DNA of 64,000 nucleotides from Photobacterium alginatilyticum (GTDB taxonomy: Bacteria > Pseudomonadota > Gammaproteobacteria > Enterobacterales > Vibrionaceae). Of this stretch, positions 17,805 through 25,085 are shown piece after piece. Location: contig NZ_RSEJ01000007.1 in NCBI RefSeq assembly GCF_009910675.1, positions 171,804 through 235,803 of the forward strand, written 5' to 3'. The position numbers and the translations under genes were made by a program. Every line of letters starts with the position of its first letter. The stretch's first letter is position 1. Below the pieces are notes generated by a model, which was given only the letters and a program-made list of their open reading frames with translations, did not search any database and was not told where the DNA came from.

Positions 17805-18983
17805 CTAAAAACTCCACCTAACCTGCCAGAACAATTGGGTGTTCGCTGTTTGCCCGAACAGGCTATCACTGCTGCCGTCAAAACGCTGGATCACAGTCAG
17901 CATCTGCCAGTCATCGGCCAATGAGTAGGTATTGCTTGCGCCGACGAAAAACGAGCCGTCATCGTAGTAGGTCCCCGAGAAAGTCAGCCTGCTCAGCGGC
18001 GAAATATCAAAACTGGCATCAGCATACCCGCTGAGCTTGGTAAAGCTCAGAGTTCGGGCCGTGAGCGGTAAGTTGAGAAACGCCAAGGCATTTCGCGGCT
18101 CCTGCGGATCAGAAATATGTAAAAGCGCTGCGCGCGTCATCCAATTATGTTTCCCGCCAAAGCTGTAATCGACCTCGATACTGGCAACAGAAGTGGATGT
18201 CAGGTTTTCCCCCCGCCATTCATCTCGAACCGGATCGAACCAACCAACTTCACCGCGAAACCCAGCCCCTTTGATGTCTCCGGCAAAACCTGCCCCAACC
18301 ACATAGTCCAACCCCGATTTACCCACCAGCAGCTGCATATCCCATCCCTGCCGATTGAAAAAATAACGTCCGGCATAACTGTGCAACTCACTGTCCCGGC
18401 TCGGGCTGTAAACCAGATCAACCGAGCTGGCGAACCCCAGCTTGTGACTAACCATCACCGCATCGCTGCCGGAACGCTCTTCGTAATCAAAATCATAAAT
18501 CGAATATGAGTTAAAAATATCGTTGGGATTCCACAGCGTTGCCATTCCCCAGTTAATCCGAAAACGACCGGTTTGCAGTTGCCAGTCCTGATGCTGCCAG
18601 GTGAGATAAAGTCGATCAAACTGCGTAGTACCGACCACGCCGCTCTTGTCGATCCAATTCGTCGTCAAGTCCATATAACCCGGATCCAAACCCACCAGCT
18701 GACCGAATCCCGGTATTTCTGCACTATCACCGAACAGCAGGCGATTACGCATCCCGACATTAAAACGCACATCCGGGTTAAAACGGTATTCAAAGTTAAA
18801 CCGCTGGTGAATGAGATGATCGAGTCCGTTACTTTGGTCGTCGGGCAATACCGCCGTGGCCATGTATTTAACATAACCGTTTAAGCCCCAGTCCTGCTCC
18901 GGTTCCAGTCCCGGTATCCCTCCCGGCACTTGTGCCATCACCGAGATACTGGCGACGCTAGCAAGTATGCAAAGACTCTTCAC
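17805..18983 (-). CDS. Predicted outer-membrane beta-barrel protein of an ABC export operon
   Basis: 392 residues from a GTG start whose bases overlap the TGA of the upstream ATPase gene (GTGA, 4-nt overlap). The N-terminus looks like a signal peptide (MKSLCILASVASISVMA). The rest alternates polar and hydrophobic residues, with many aromatic strand ends and a terminal aromatic residue (VRWSF), as in outer-membrane barrels. I do not recognise a named family with certainty; it resembles alginate/DUF1302-type barrels in general character. Being the last gene behind a LolA-like carrier and a LolCDE-like ABC transporter, it is plausibly the outer-membrane acceptor or exit of a trans-envelope path. 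That role is inferred. Confidence 0.7.
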   Translation of the reverse strand: MKSLCILASVASISVMAQVPGGIPGLEPEQDWGLNGYVKYMATAVLPDDQSNGLDHLIHQRFNFEYRFNPDVRFNVGMRNRLLFGDSAEIPGFGQLVGLDPGYMDLTTNWIDKSGVVGTTQFDRLYLTWQHQDWQLQTGRFRINWGMATLWNPNDIFNSYSIYDFDYEERSGSDAVMVSHKLGFASSVDLVYSPSRDSELHSYAGRYFFNRQGWDMQLLVGKSGLDYVVGAGFAGDIKGAGFRGEVGWFDPVRDEWRGENLTSTSVASIEVDYSFGGKHNWMTRAALLHISDPQEPRNALAFLNLPLTARTLSFTKLSGYADASFDISPLSRLTFSGTYYDDGSFFVGASNTYSLADDWQMLTVIQRFDGSSDSLFGQTANTQLFWQVRWSF

Positions 18984-19663
18984 TGGCGTCGATCCTCTTT
19001 AAGCTCCCCGTCTTCAAAAACAATCACCCGGCGTGCCCGTTTGATCACCCGAGGATCATGGGTCGAGAATATAAACGTCGTGCCTTCTTTCTCGTTTAGC
19101 TGCTGCATAATATCAAGCAGCTCAGCAGTACTCTGCGCATCGAGATTTGCTGTCGGTTCATCGGCCATCACAAAGCGTGGCCGTGGGGCTAATGCCCTTG
19201 CCACGGCTACACGTTGTTGCTGGCCACCGGACAACTTGGCAGGTATCTTGTGTTGCTGCTCAGCAAGGCCAACCTGCTCCAGTAGCTCTTCCGCTCGCTG
19301 ACGGCACGCTTTTTCACTGTGTCCCTGCAACTGCATCACGAACTCGACATTTTCCAATGCAGTCAGGACCGGCAACAGACTGTAGTCCTGAAAAATAAAA
19401 CCAATATGATCCCGTCGAAAGGCAATCAGCTCTTTCTCTTTCAGCTTGCAGATGTCACAGTCGTCTATCCGTACCTCGCCCGAGGTCGGGTTATCGATGC
19501 CACCCAACATGTTAAGCAAGGTCGTCTTGCCTGAGCCCGACGGCCCCATCACAGCAACAAATTCTCCCTGCTCGATGGACAAATCCAGGCTCTTTACGGC
19601 CTGTACCGGAAAGTCCGAATCAGGGTTATAGGTCTTACAAAGCTGGTTAGTCTGAATCGTCAT
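18980..19663 (-). CDS. LolD/MacB-type ABC transporter ATP-binding protein
   Basis: 227 residues from ATG 19663; the upstream permease stop (TGA at 19666-19668) is two bases before it. All ABC motifs are present: Walker A GPSGSGKTT, Q-loop FIFQDYSLLP, signature LSGGQQQRVAVARAL, and Walker B FVMADEPTANLD with a switch His in STHD. It belongs to the LolD/FtsE/MacB branch that powers mechanotransmission-type exporters rather than substrate channels. The genes on both sides overlap it or nearly touch, which gives a tight operon with two FtsX-like permeases. Confidence 0.9.
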   Translation of the reverse strand: MTIQTNQLCKTYNPDSDFPVQAVKSLDLSIEQGEFVAVMGPSGSGKTTLLNMLGGIDNPTSGEVRIDDCDICKLKEKELIAFRRDHIGFIFQDYSLLPVLTALENVEFVMQLQGHSEKACRQRAEELLEQVGLAEQQHKIPAKLSGGQQQRVAVARALAPRPRFVMADEPTANLDAQSTAELLDIMQQLNEKEGTTFIFSTHDPRVIKRARRVIVFEDGELKEDRRQ

Positions 19664-19665
19664 GA

Positions 19666-20883
19666 TCAATGTTTCTCCGCCATTGCATCAACAGGACGCT
19701 GTTTTAGAATCTGCCGCGCCGGATAAAGAGCGGCTAACAGGCTCGCCGCGACGACAGTAATGAAAATCATCTGGTAATCCGCCAGCGAGACTTGTGGATA
19801 CAACGTGGTATCGACTCCGAACGCACCAAGGCCTTCGGCCACCTTTCCGAGCGGCACACCGGTATGCTGCAGCAACTGCATTAATCCGAGACTGCCTGCT
19901 ATTCCCAACAGGGCTCCGCTAATACCCAGCCAGGTCGTTTCCAGCATGATCAACAAAAAGATATTGTGCTTTTGCATTCCGACCGCCATCAGCACCCCAA
20001 ATTCCCGGGTACGCTCAAATACTGACATCAGCATGATGTTAATGATGCCGAAACTCAGGGCGAGAACGAAGATGCCCAACATGATTGCATTGCTGGTCCC
20101 CATCTGATTAATGATCGATGCCAGCATCGGCTGTACCTGCTTCCAGTCACGAACGGTATTTTGCGCTGATGTTTGCTTCTGCAATTCATCTCGCAGCGCA
20201 AATGCCGCCTGCTCATCATCCAGCAATACCGCAATTTCATGGCTGCCCTCGATACCAGCCAATGCGGTTAAATCACTACGCCTGACAAAGACATTGCCTT
20301 CATCGAATCCCGACGAGGGGGTTTTAAATATCCCGCGAACACGAAAAGCCGCACCGGTTACATCACCGCTGGCATTGGTAAATGTCAGCACGACCTTGGA
20401 ACCAATACGCAGACGCAGTCGCTCGGCAGTTTTGATTGATACCAATACAGGATTGCGACCTTCAGACGACAACCACTCTCCTTGGCGAATATTGGCTGCC
20501 AATGGCGTTACCAAGGTTTCAGACGCCACATCGATACCATTGATCCTGACTCCTCGGGCGCTGCGTGCCGAGGCGACCATACCGTCAGCCACAAACCGGG
20601 CAGACAAGGCTTTGACCTGCGGCAACTGTTCAATCTTTGCGATAAGCTGGCGAGAGTCTGTAATAATTGAGTTGATATCCGGATTAGTAAGATAGCGGCT
20701 ATTGTGAATCTGGATATGGCTGGTCTGCCAGGCGATGGCATTATCTATCATGCTGCCATACATGCCGGTCATGAACCCCATCATACTCACTACCCCCATC
20801 AGGCCGAAAACCATGGCGCTGAGCATGATGCCGGTACGTAATTTATTGCGCCAAAGGTTGCGCCAGGCCAATTTAACCAGCAT
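19666..20883 (-). CDS. FtsX/LolC-type ABC permease (second of two)
   Basis: 405 residues from ATG 20883, with AAGGAGG 5 nt upstream inside the end of the preceding gene (11-nt overlap). The N-terminal helix (LRTGIMLSAMVFGLMG) is followed by a large periplasmic domain (~residues 45-270). Three C-terminal membrane helices follow, with the ERTREFGVLMAVGM motif that couples to the ATPase. This is the MacB/LolC/LolE topology of mechanotransmission ABC proteins. It probably forms a heterodimer with the neighbouring permease. Confidence 0.88.
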   Translation of the reverse strand: MLVKLAWRNLWRNKLRTGIMLSAMVFGLMGVVSMMGFMTGMYGSMIDNAIAWQTSHIQIHNSRYLTNPDINSIITDSRQLIAKIEQLPQVKALSARFVADGMVASARSARGVRINGIDVASETLVTPLAANIRQGEWLSSEGRNPVLVSIKTAERLRLRIGSKVVLTFTNASGDVTGAAFRVRGIFKTPSSGFDEGNVFVRRSDLTALAGIEGSHEIAVLLDDEQAAFALRDELQKQTSAQNTVRDWKQVQPMLASIINQMGTSNAIMLGIFVLALSFGIINIMLMSVFERTREFGVLMAVGMQKHNIFLLIMLETTWLGISGALLGIAGSLGLMQLLQHTGVPLGKVAEGLGAFGVDTTLYPQVSLADYQMIFITVVAASLLAALYPARQILKQRPVDAMAEKH

Positions 20884-22102
20884 GTCCACCTCCTTTTAGC
20901 GCACTGACCAAATCCAACCGATAGACACGCCACATCGGATAGAGCATACAGAGCAGCAACAGGCCCAATACTATGGTGATCTGATTGACGAACAACCAGG
21001 GCTCCAGCAACACCGGCAGCACAGGATCCCAGCCCATTTCCAGGATCATCTCTGCCGTCTCGCCTGTAAGTACTATCGGGTTATAGTAAAACCAGATCAA
21101 AAACGGCGCTGCGATCACCAAACCGATCACCACACCCAGCAAAGCAATAAATAAGGATTCAATGCCAATGAGTGCAATCAGCCGCTTTCGCAGCAATCCG
21201 GTCGCCAACATGACACCAAACTCTCGCTGACGCTCAAGCGTCATCATCAACAAGGTGGCAAACAAACCAAAACCCACCACCCCATAAAGTAGATACATCA
21301 TGATAATGCCACCCGCCTTATCCATCAGGATTTGCTGGGCCATTTCGGGGGATAAATCTTGCCAGTCCCGCACATTGGCCTGTCCGGCATAGTCTTCCGC
21401 TAGTTCGGCAACGGTCTGAGGCAGTTCCGACAAGTAACGAGTATGCAGTACCCATGCAGTGATCTGCTGCTCAGTGCTATATAACGTCTTGGCGAGAGCC
21501 AACGGCATATACACCAGTTGGTTATCAAGCTGCGGCATCGGAAAATCCAGTATCCCCTTGACCGGATACAAGCCAGCTGCAGTCTGACCCCGGTATCCCT
21601 GTCCATAGAGAATGATCTCATCGCCTACCTGTAATTCCAGAAAACGGGCCAGTCCTTCGCCTATCAGCACCTGCTTATCATCGGTCGACAGAAACGCCCC
21701 TTCGCTGAGCTTTCCGGCAATATTCGAATAATCATCTTCAAGCTCGGGGAGTACCCCCATCACCATGACACCTTTGGACTTATCACCGGCAGCCGCCAAG
21801 GCAAAAGACTCTATTCTCGGCAAAATACGTTCGATATTCGGGTGGTTCTTTGCCGCTGCAATGAACTGGCCATTGGCTGGCAACAAATCATCAATGCTCT
21901 GGCTGTCTGAAAATTCCGGGTGCTGGATCTGGATCAATCCGGTATAGAAACGGGCAGCATTTTCAATGTTATTGGCATAGCTTCCCTCTTGCAGGCAGCG
22001 CATAAACAACGACAAAGCGAGCGCCAATGCCAGTGCCGATGCCGTCAGCACCGTTCGTCGCTTCTGCCGCCATAGATTACGCCACGCTAACTTCACTAAC
22101 AT
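20873..22102 (-). CDS. FtsX/LolC-type ABC permease (first of two)
   Basis: 409 residues with a good ribosome site (GGAGG) before ATG 22102. It starts MLVKLAWRNLWRQKRRT, almost the same as its downstream partner (LVKLAWRNLWRNKLRT), so the two are ancient paralogues. It has one N-terminal helix, a periplasmic domain and three C-terminal helices with RQREFGVMLATGL, the coupling motif. It sits between the LolA-like gene (18 nt upstream) and the second permease. As in LolCDE, a two-permease complex would take a lipid-modified or amphiphilic cargo from the inner membrane to a periplasmic carrier. Confidence 0.88.
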   Translation of the reverse strand: MLVKLAWRNLWRQKRRTVLTASALALALALSLFMRCLQEGSYANNIENAARFYTGLIQIQHPEFSDSQSIDDLLPANGQFIAAAKNHPNIERILPRIESFALAAAGDKSKGVMVMGVLPELEDDYSNIAGKLSEGAFLSTDDKQVLIGEGLARFLELQVGDEIILYGQGYRGQTAAGLYPVKGILDFPMPQLDNQLVYMPLALAKTLYSTEQQITAWVLHTRYLSELPQTVAELAEDYAGQANVRDWQDLSPEMAQQILMDKAGGIIMMYLLYGVVGFGLFATLLMMTLERQREFGVMLATGLLRKRLIALIGIESLFIALLGVVIGLVIAAPFLIWFYYNPIVLTGETAEMILEMGWDPVLPVLLEPWLFVNQITIVLGLLLLCMLYPMWRVYRLDLVSALKGGGHAG

Positions 22103-22120
22103 ACCGCCTCCTGGTTTGCG

Positions 22121-22873
22121 TTAGTCGCGCAGCGCTTTCATCTGACTTAGCGAGAAGAAGCTGTCTTTGACGACAAAGTTAAATTGCGCCTGATGAGTAA
22201 TAATTTGAGTTTTATTTCCCGGTTTATCGGCTGGCAGCATTTCCATCCTGGATGCTAGCTGGCGCCCTCCGAGCATTTTCACATCATAGGTTTTCATGGT
22301 ATTGACCAGCTCATCGAACTCATCGAAGAACTCAACCTTGCGCTGCAAGTAGGTAGATTGCGAGATCCACAATCGCACCTTGTTCCACACCACGGGCGCA
22401 TTCGGCTTGGCAATAGCATCGATAACCCAGGTCTGGTCGCCATCAAACACTTCCTTGCCGACCATCTGGTGCCGGTAGTCCACCACAATGGAAGACTGGT
22501 TGATTAAATCATCATTGGTAAAATCCGATCCCATCCAGGACTGACTCAGCATTGATGGTGCAATTTTGACAACTCGCTCGATGCTAGGGATCCAGTTCCA
22601 CATTTCCCGATGGCGCTTGAGCGAGGCACTGCCTTTGTCTTTGGCAGGTGCTGTTACCAGCACCAGCGACAGATCCATGCCCTTGCTCCAGGTTTTCATA
22701 CTCATGGTGCGGGTCCAGGTCGGGCGAATGATCTTCATGGTCGCTTCGGTATAGCTTGAATCACCCCGCATTTGCAGATCAGATTTTCTGACGATTTCTG
22801 TTGCCGTCTCGGCTAACAAGGCTGATGAAAACAGGCTAACCATCATTGCGATAAAACAGGGAACAACACGCAT
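22121..22873 (-). CDS. LolA-like periplasmic protein (outer membrane lipoprotein-sorting family)
   Basis: 250 residues from ATG 22873 (AAGGA 7 nt upstream; a GTG one codon earlier is possible). Residues 1-22 are a signal peptide ending SALLA. The mature part matches the outer membrane lipoprotein-sorting domain family (PF17131-like), a half-open LolA/LolB-type beta-barrel. Conserved features include the LSLVLVTAPAKDKGSASLK strand region and MWNWIPS. The predicted role is periplasmic shuttling of a hydrophobic cargo between the ABC permeases and the outer membrane. It is not the housekeeping LolA, which is shorter and found elsewhere. Confidence 0.85.
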   Translation of the reverse strand: MRVVPCFIAMMVSLFSSALLAETATEIVRKSDLQMRGDSSYTEATMKIIRPTWTRTMSMKTWSKGMDLSLVLVTAPAKDKGSASLKRHREMWNWIPSIERVVKIAPSMLSQSWMGSDFTNDDLINQSSIVVDYRHQMVGKEVFDGDQTWVIDAIAKPNAPVVWNKVRLWISQSTYLQRKVEFFDEFDELVNTMKTYDVKMLGGRQLASRMEMLPADKPGNKTQIITHQAQFNFVVKDSFFSLSQMKALRD

Positions 22874-22928
22874 CACTTATTCCTTAGCAAATTGTCTGTA
22901 ACTCGCCTTACTGCTTAAACAGGCGCGT

Positions 22929-23606
22929 TTATTTAAACCAGGCTGCCAATGTCGCCTGATCGATGAGCTTTAATGAATCCACCGGCGCACCGAGAATACG
23001 CTCAACAGATTGCTGGGCTGCCTCAACTTTACTGATTGCCTTCTGCAGTGGCTGCTCATACTGCTCTTGATGCAACAGCAAATCAGTTACCGCTTCAGAA
23101 AAGGCATACAAGAGTGAAACCACCAGCTCGGCCACATCTTCTGGTGACTGGGTATCGAATACACCTTCATCTATACCTTGCTGGATAATTACGGCATAGT
23201 CGGCAACCAATAGCTTCGCGCTTCCCGCCATCAACTTATGTTTGAGGGTCAGGTTCTCATCCATGTTGATGATCCTGGCAAAGCTGAGCAGCCCGTCTTT
23301 TTGTTCAATCTTCCACTGGTTGGTCATTTCCAGCAGCTGATTCCACTTACTGATCGCATCGAGATCCGGTGACGTTACAAGATCGCCTACCAAAGCTTGA
23401 TACTGCAGTTGCATGTCATCAACCAAGGCCTCCAGCACCGCCTGCTTGGAATCAAAGTAATGATAGAAAGCACCTTTTGATACACCGACAGCGTTAATCA
23501 GATCATTCACTGACGTACTCTCATACCCCTTGCTATAAAACAAGCTTTGCGCCGCAGCAATAAATTCGCTGCGCCTCTCGTCTGCCGCTTTTACCACTCT
23601 TGCCAT
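22929..23606 (-). CDS. TetR/AcrR-family regulator of the Lol-like operon
   Basis: 225 residues. The N-terminal TetR helix-turn-helix (VNDLINAVGVSKGAFYHYFDSKQAVLE, residues ~30-57) is textbook. The C-terminal ligand-binding helices span ~75-220. It is the first gene of the minus-strand cluster, 55 nt ahead of the LolA-like gene, and a palindrome (ACCGACCGTCGGT) lies about 40 bp upstream of its start. This fits autorepression of the whole operon, lifted by an unknown, possibly lipophilic, ligand. Confidence 0.88.
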   Translation of the reverse strand: MARVVKAADERRSEFIAAAQSLFYSKGYESTSVNDLINAVGVSKGAFYHYFDSKQAVLEALVDDMQLQYQALVGDLVTSPDLDAISKWNQLLEMTNQWKIEQKDGLLSFARIINMDENLTLKHKLMAGSAKLLVADYAVIIQQGIDEGVFDTQSPEDVAELVVSLLYAFSEAVTDLLLHQEQYEQPLQKAISKVEAAQQSVERILGAPVDSLKLIDQATLAAWFK

Positions 23607-23646
23607 AAGGCTCTTCTCAACACATTCTCAATGATATTTACAACCG

Positions 23647-23659
23647 ACCGACCGTCGGT
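23647..23659. promoter_or_regulatory. Probable operator of the TetR-family regulator
   Basis: ACCGACCGTCGGT is a perfect 6-bp inverted repeat around one central base, extended on the left by another CCGA. It lies 41-53 bp upstream of the regulator start. ACCGAC-N-GTCGGT is a common operator form in this family. Confidence 0.75.
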
Positions 23660-23865
23660 ATGTGTATAAAATATATGCAGGTGGTTTTAGTTATGCAAGA
23701 AACATCGTTGTTATTTGACCGGTTTATAGTTGAACTGTGAGCTCAAATGCCAGGTGGCAAAGAAAAACAGCAATACGAGAGATAGCAGCCTTCTGAATTA
23801 GAGAAGTACTCTGTTAGCCAAAATGATGGTGACACTTTCAATGCGAAGACAAGAGTTGGAGGCAT

Positions 23866-23893
23866 AAAAAAACCGACGCTTGAGCATCGGTTT
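23866..23893 (-). terminator. Terminator, probably of udp
   Basis: Ten-pair stem with one G/T position (23870-23879 / 23884-23893), TTGA loop and a seven-base T-tract on the minus strand. It lies about 125 bp past the udp stop. No gene was found in the spacer. Confidence 0.75.
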
Positions 23894-24017
23894 AATGTGT
23901 TTAGTGGTAAACAAACTCGCTGGAATTTAATTCGAGAGCAAGGCGGAAGCGCGCAGTTGATAACTATCAATGAGCACTTCCAACACAGCTATCGTATTAA
24001 ATAGCCAGTGATAGCTA

Positions 24018-24785
24018 TTACTCGGCCAGCATGCGACGAGCGGCTTCAACTACCACTTTGATAGAACGCGCTTCTGTTTCTTTCAACGTCGCGTGATCTG
24101 GGATTTCTTTCTGAGTACGGTTGATGATAACACCAGCTACACAACCAGCACGTAGACCTGAGCTTGCACACATTGTTAGCAGTGTTGCTGACTCCATTTC
24201 GAAGTTCAGAACACCCATTTGCTGCCACTCATCCATTGAGCCCTGGAAACGGCGTACAACACGGCCTGAGAATGTGTCGTAACGCTCCTGACCTGGGTAG
24301 AACGTATCTGAAGATGCTGTTACACCTGTATGTACTGTTGCGCCGTCTGCATCACATGCTGCTTTCATTGCAGTTGCTACGTCAAAGTCTGCTACCGCTG
24401 GGAACTCCATTGGAGCGAAGTGAAGGCTTGCACCGTCCAGACGAACTGAACCAGTTGATACGATCATGTCACCAACATTGATGTGCGGCTGGATTGCACC
24501 AGTTGTACCTACACGCAGGAAGGTACGAACACCTAGCTGAGCCAGCTCTTCTACTGCGATAGAAGTCGATGGGCCACCGATACCTGTTGAACAAACAACA
24601 ACAGACTTGCCGTCAAGCTTAGCGCGGTAAACTGTGTACTCACGTGCACTTGCCAGGAACTCAGGGTTATCCATTAGGTTAGCAATTTTTTCAACACGTG
24701 CTGGATCGCCTGGAATAATTGCTAGTTCTGCACCGTTAAGATCTTCTTTGTTAACACCTAGATGGAAAACTGCGTTGTCAGACAT
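24018..24785 (-). CDS. udp: Uridine phosphorylase
   Basis: 255 residues from ATG 24785 (AAGGA 7 nt upstream; an ATG two codons earlier overlaps the ribosome site less well). It catalyses uridine + phosphate to uracil + ribose-1-phosphate in pyrimidine salvage. NP-I family features include the N-terminal FHLG, PGDPARV (phosphate loop), GTTGAIQ and [10 protein letters not shown] (ribose-binding Met-Glu). Length matches E. coli Udp (253). It is monocistronic. Upstream are two CRP-like sites 53 bp apart, the arrangement used for CRP/CytR control of nucleoside genes. Confidence 0.95.
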   Translation of the reverse strand: MSDNAVFHLGVNKEDLNGAELAIIPGDPARVEKIANLMDNPEFLASAREYTVYRAKLDGKSVVVCSTGIGGPSTSIAVEELAQLGVRTFLRVGTTGAIQPHINVGDMIVSTGSVRLDGASLHFAPMEFPAVADFDVATAMKAACDADGATVHTGVTASSDTFYPGQERYDTFSGRVVRRFQGSMDEWQQMGVLNFEMESATLLTMCASSGLRAGCVAGVIINRTQKEIPDHATLKETEARSIKVVVEAARRMLAE

Positions 24786-24904
24786 AATCATATCCTTTCT
24801 TATACTGTTACCGCGTGATAGGGAAGTTGAGGTCCGCGGCTCTTTATCAAAAAAAATTGTGTTTTGACAATACTCTAATCAGAGCATTCTCAAAACACAT
24901 GTTA

Positions 24905-24910
24905 ACGATA
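24905..24910 (-). promoter_or_regulatory. Candidate -10 element of udp
   Basis: TATCGT on the minus strand. If used, transcription would begin near 24898 and the proximal CRP-like site would be centred near -41.5, the position of a class II activator site. Confidence 0.5.
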
Positions 24911-24931
24911 GCCGATAGAATGACATATTTT

Positions 24932-24947
24932 AGTGACAGGAGTCACA
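24932..24947. promoter_or_regulatory. CRP-like site, udp-proximal
   Basis: AGTGACAGGAGTCACA: TGTGA-N6-TCACA consensus with one mismatch in the left half. Confidence 0.7.
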
Positions 24948-24984
24948 ATGATTGAAATAGGCTCAATTTCATCTTTCACAACAA

Positions 24985-25000
24985 GGTGACCCAGATCACA
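24985..25000. promoter_or_regulatory. CRP-like site, udp-distal
   Basis: GGTGACCCAGATCACA is a near-consensus CRP box centred 53 bp from the proximal one. Between the two lies a TGAAAT...ATTTCA inverted repeat (about 24952-24970) that could be bound by a co-regulator such as CytR. Confidence 0.7.
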
Positions 25001-25029
25001 TAAAATCGTTTACCTATGCTTTCCATCAC

Positions 25030-25056
25030 AAAAAAAAAGCACCACCTAGGTGGTGC
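25030..25056 (-). terminator. Terminator of the zntA-type gene
   Basis: Perfect 18-bp palindrome GCACCACCTAGGTGGTGC (25039-25056) followed on the minus strand by nine T residues. Confidence 0.9.
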
Positions 25057-25085
25057 TCTTAAGGCAGTTAATCGGTCTGGTGCAC

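Noticed and set aside
23743..23970. 75-residue minus-strand ORF past udp
   Set aside because: It runs across the udp terminator, has no ribosome site and a Cys/Phe/Pro-rich implausible sequence.
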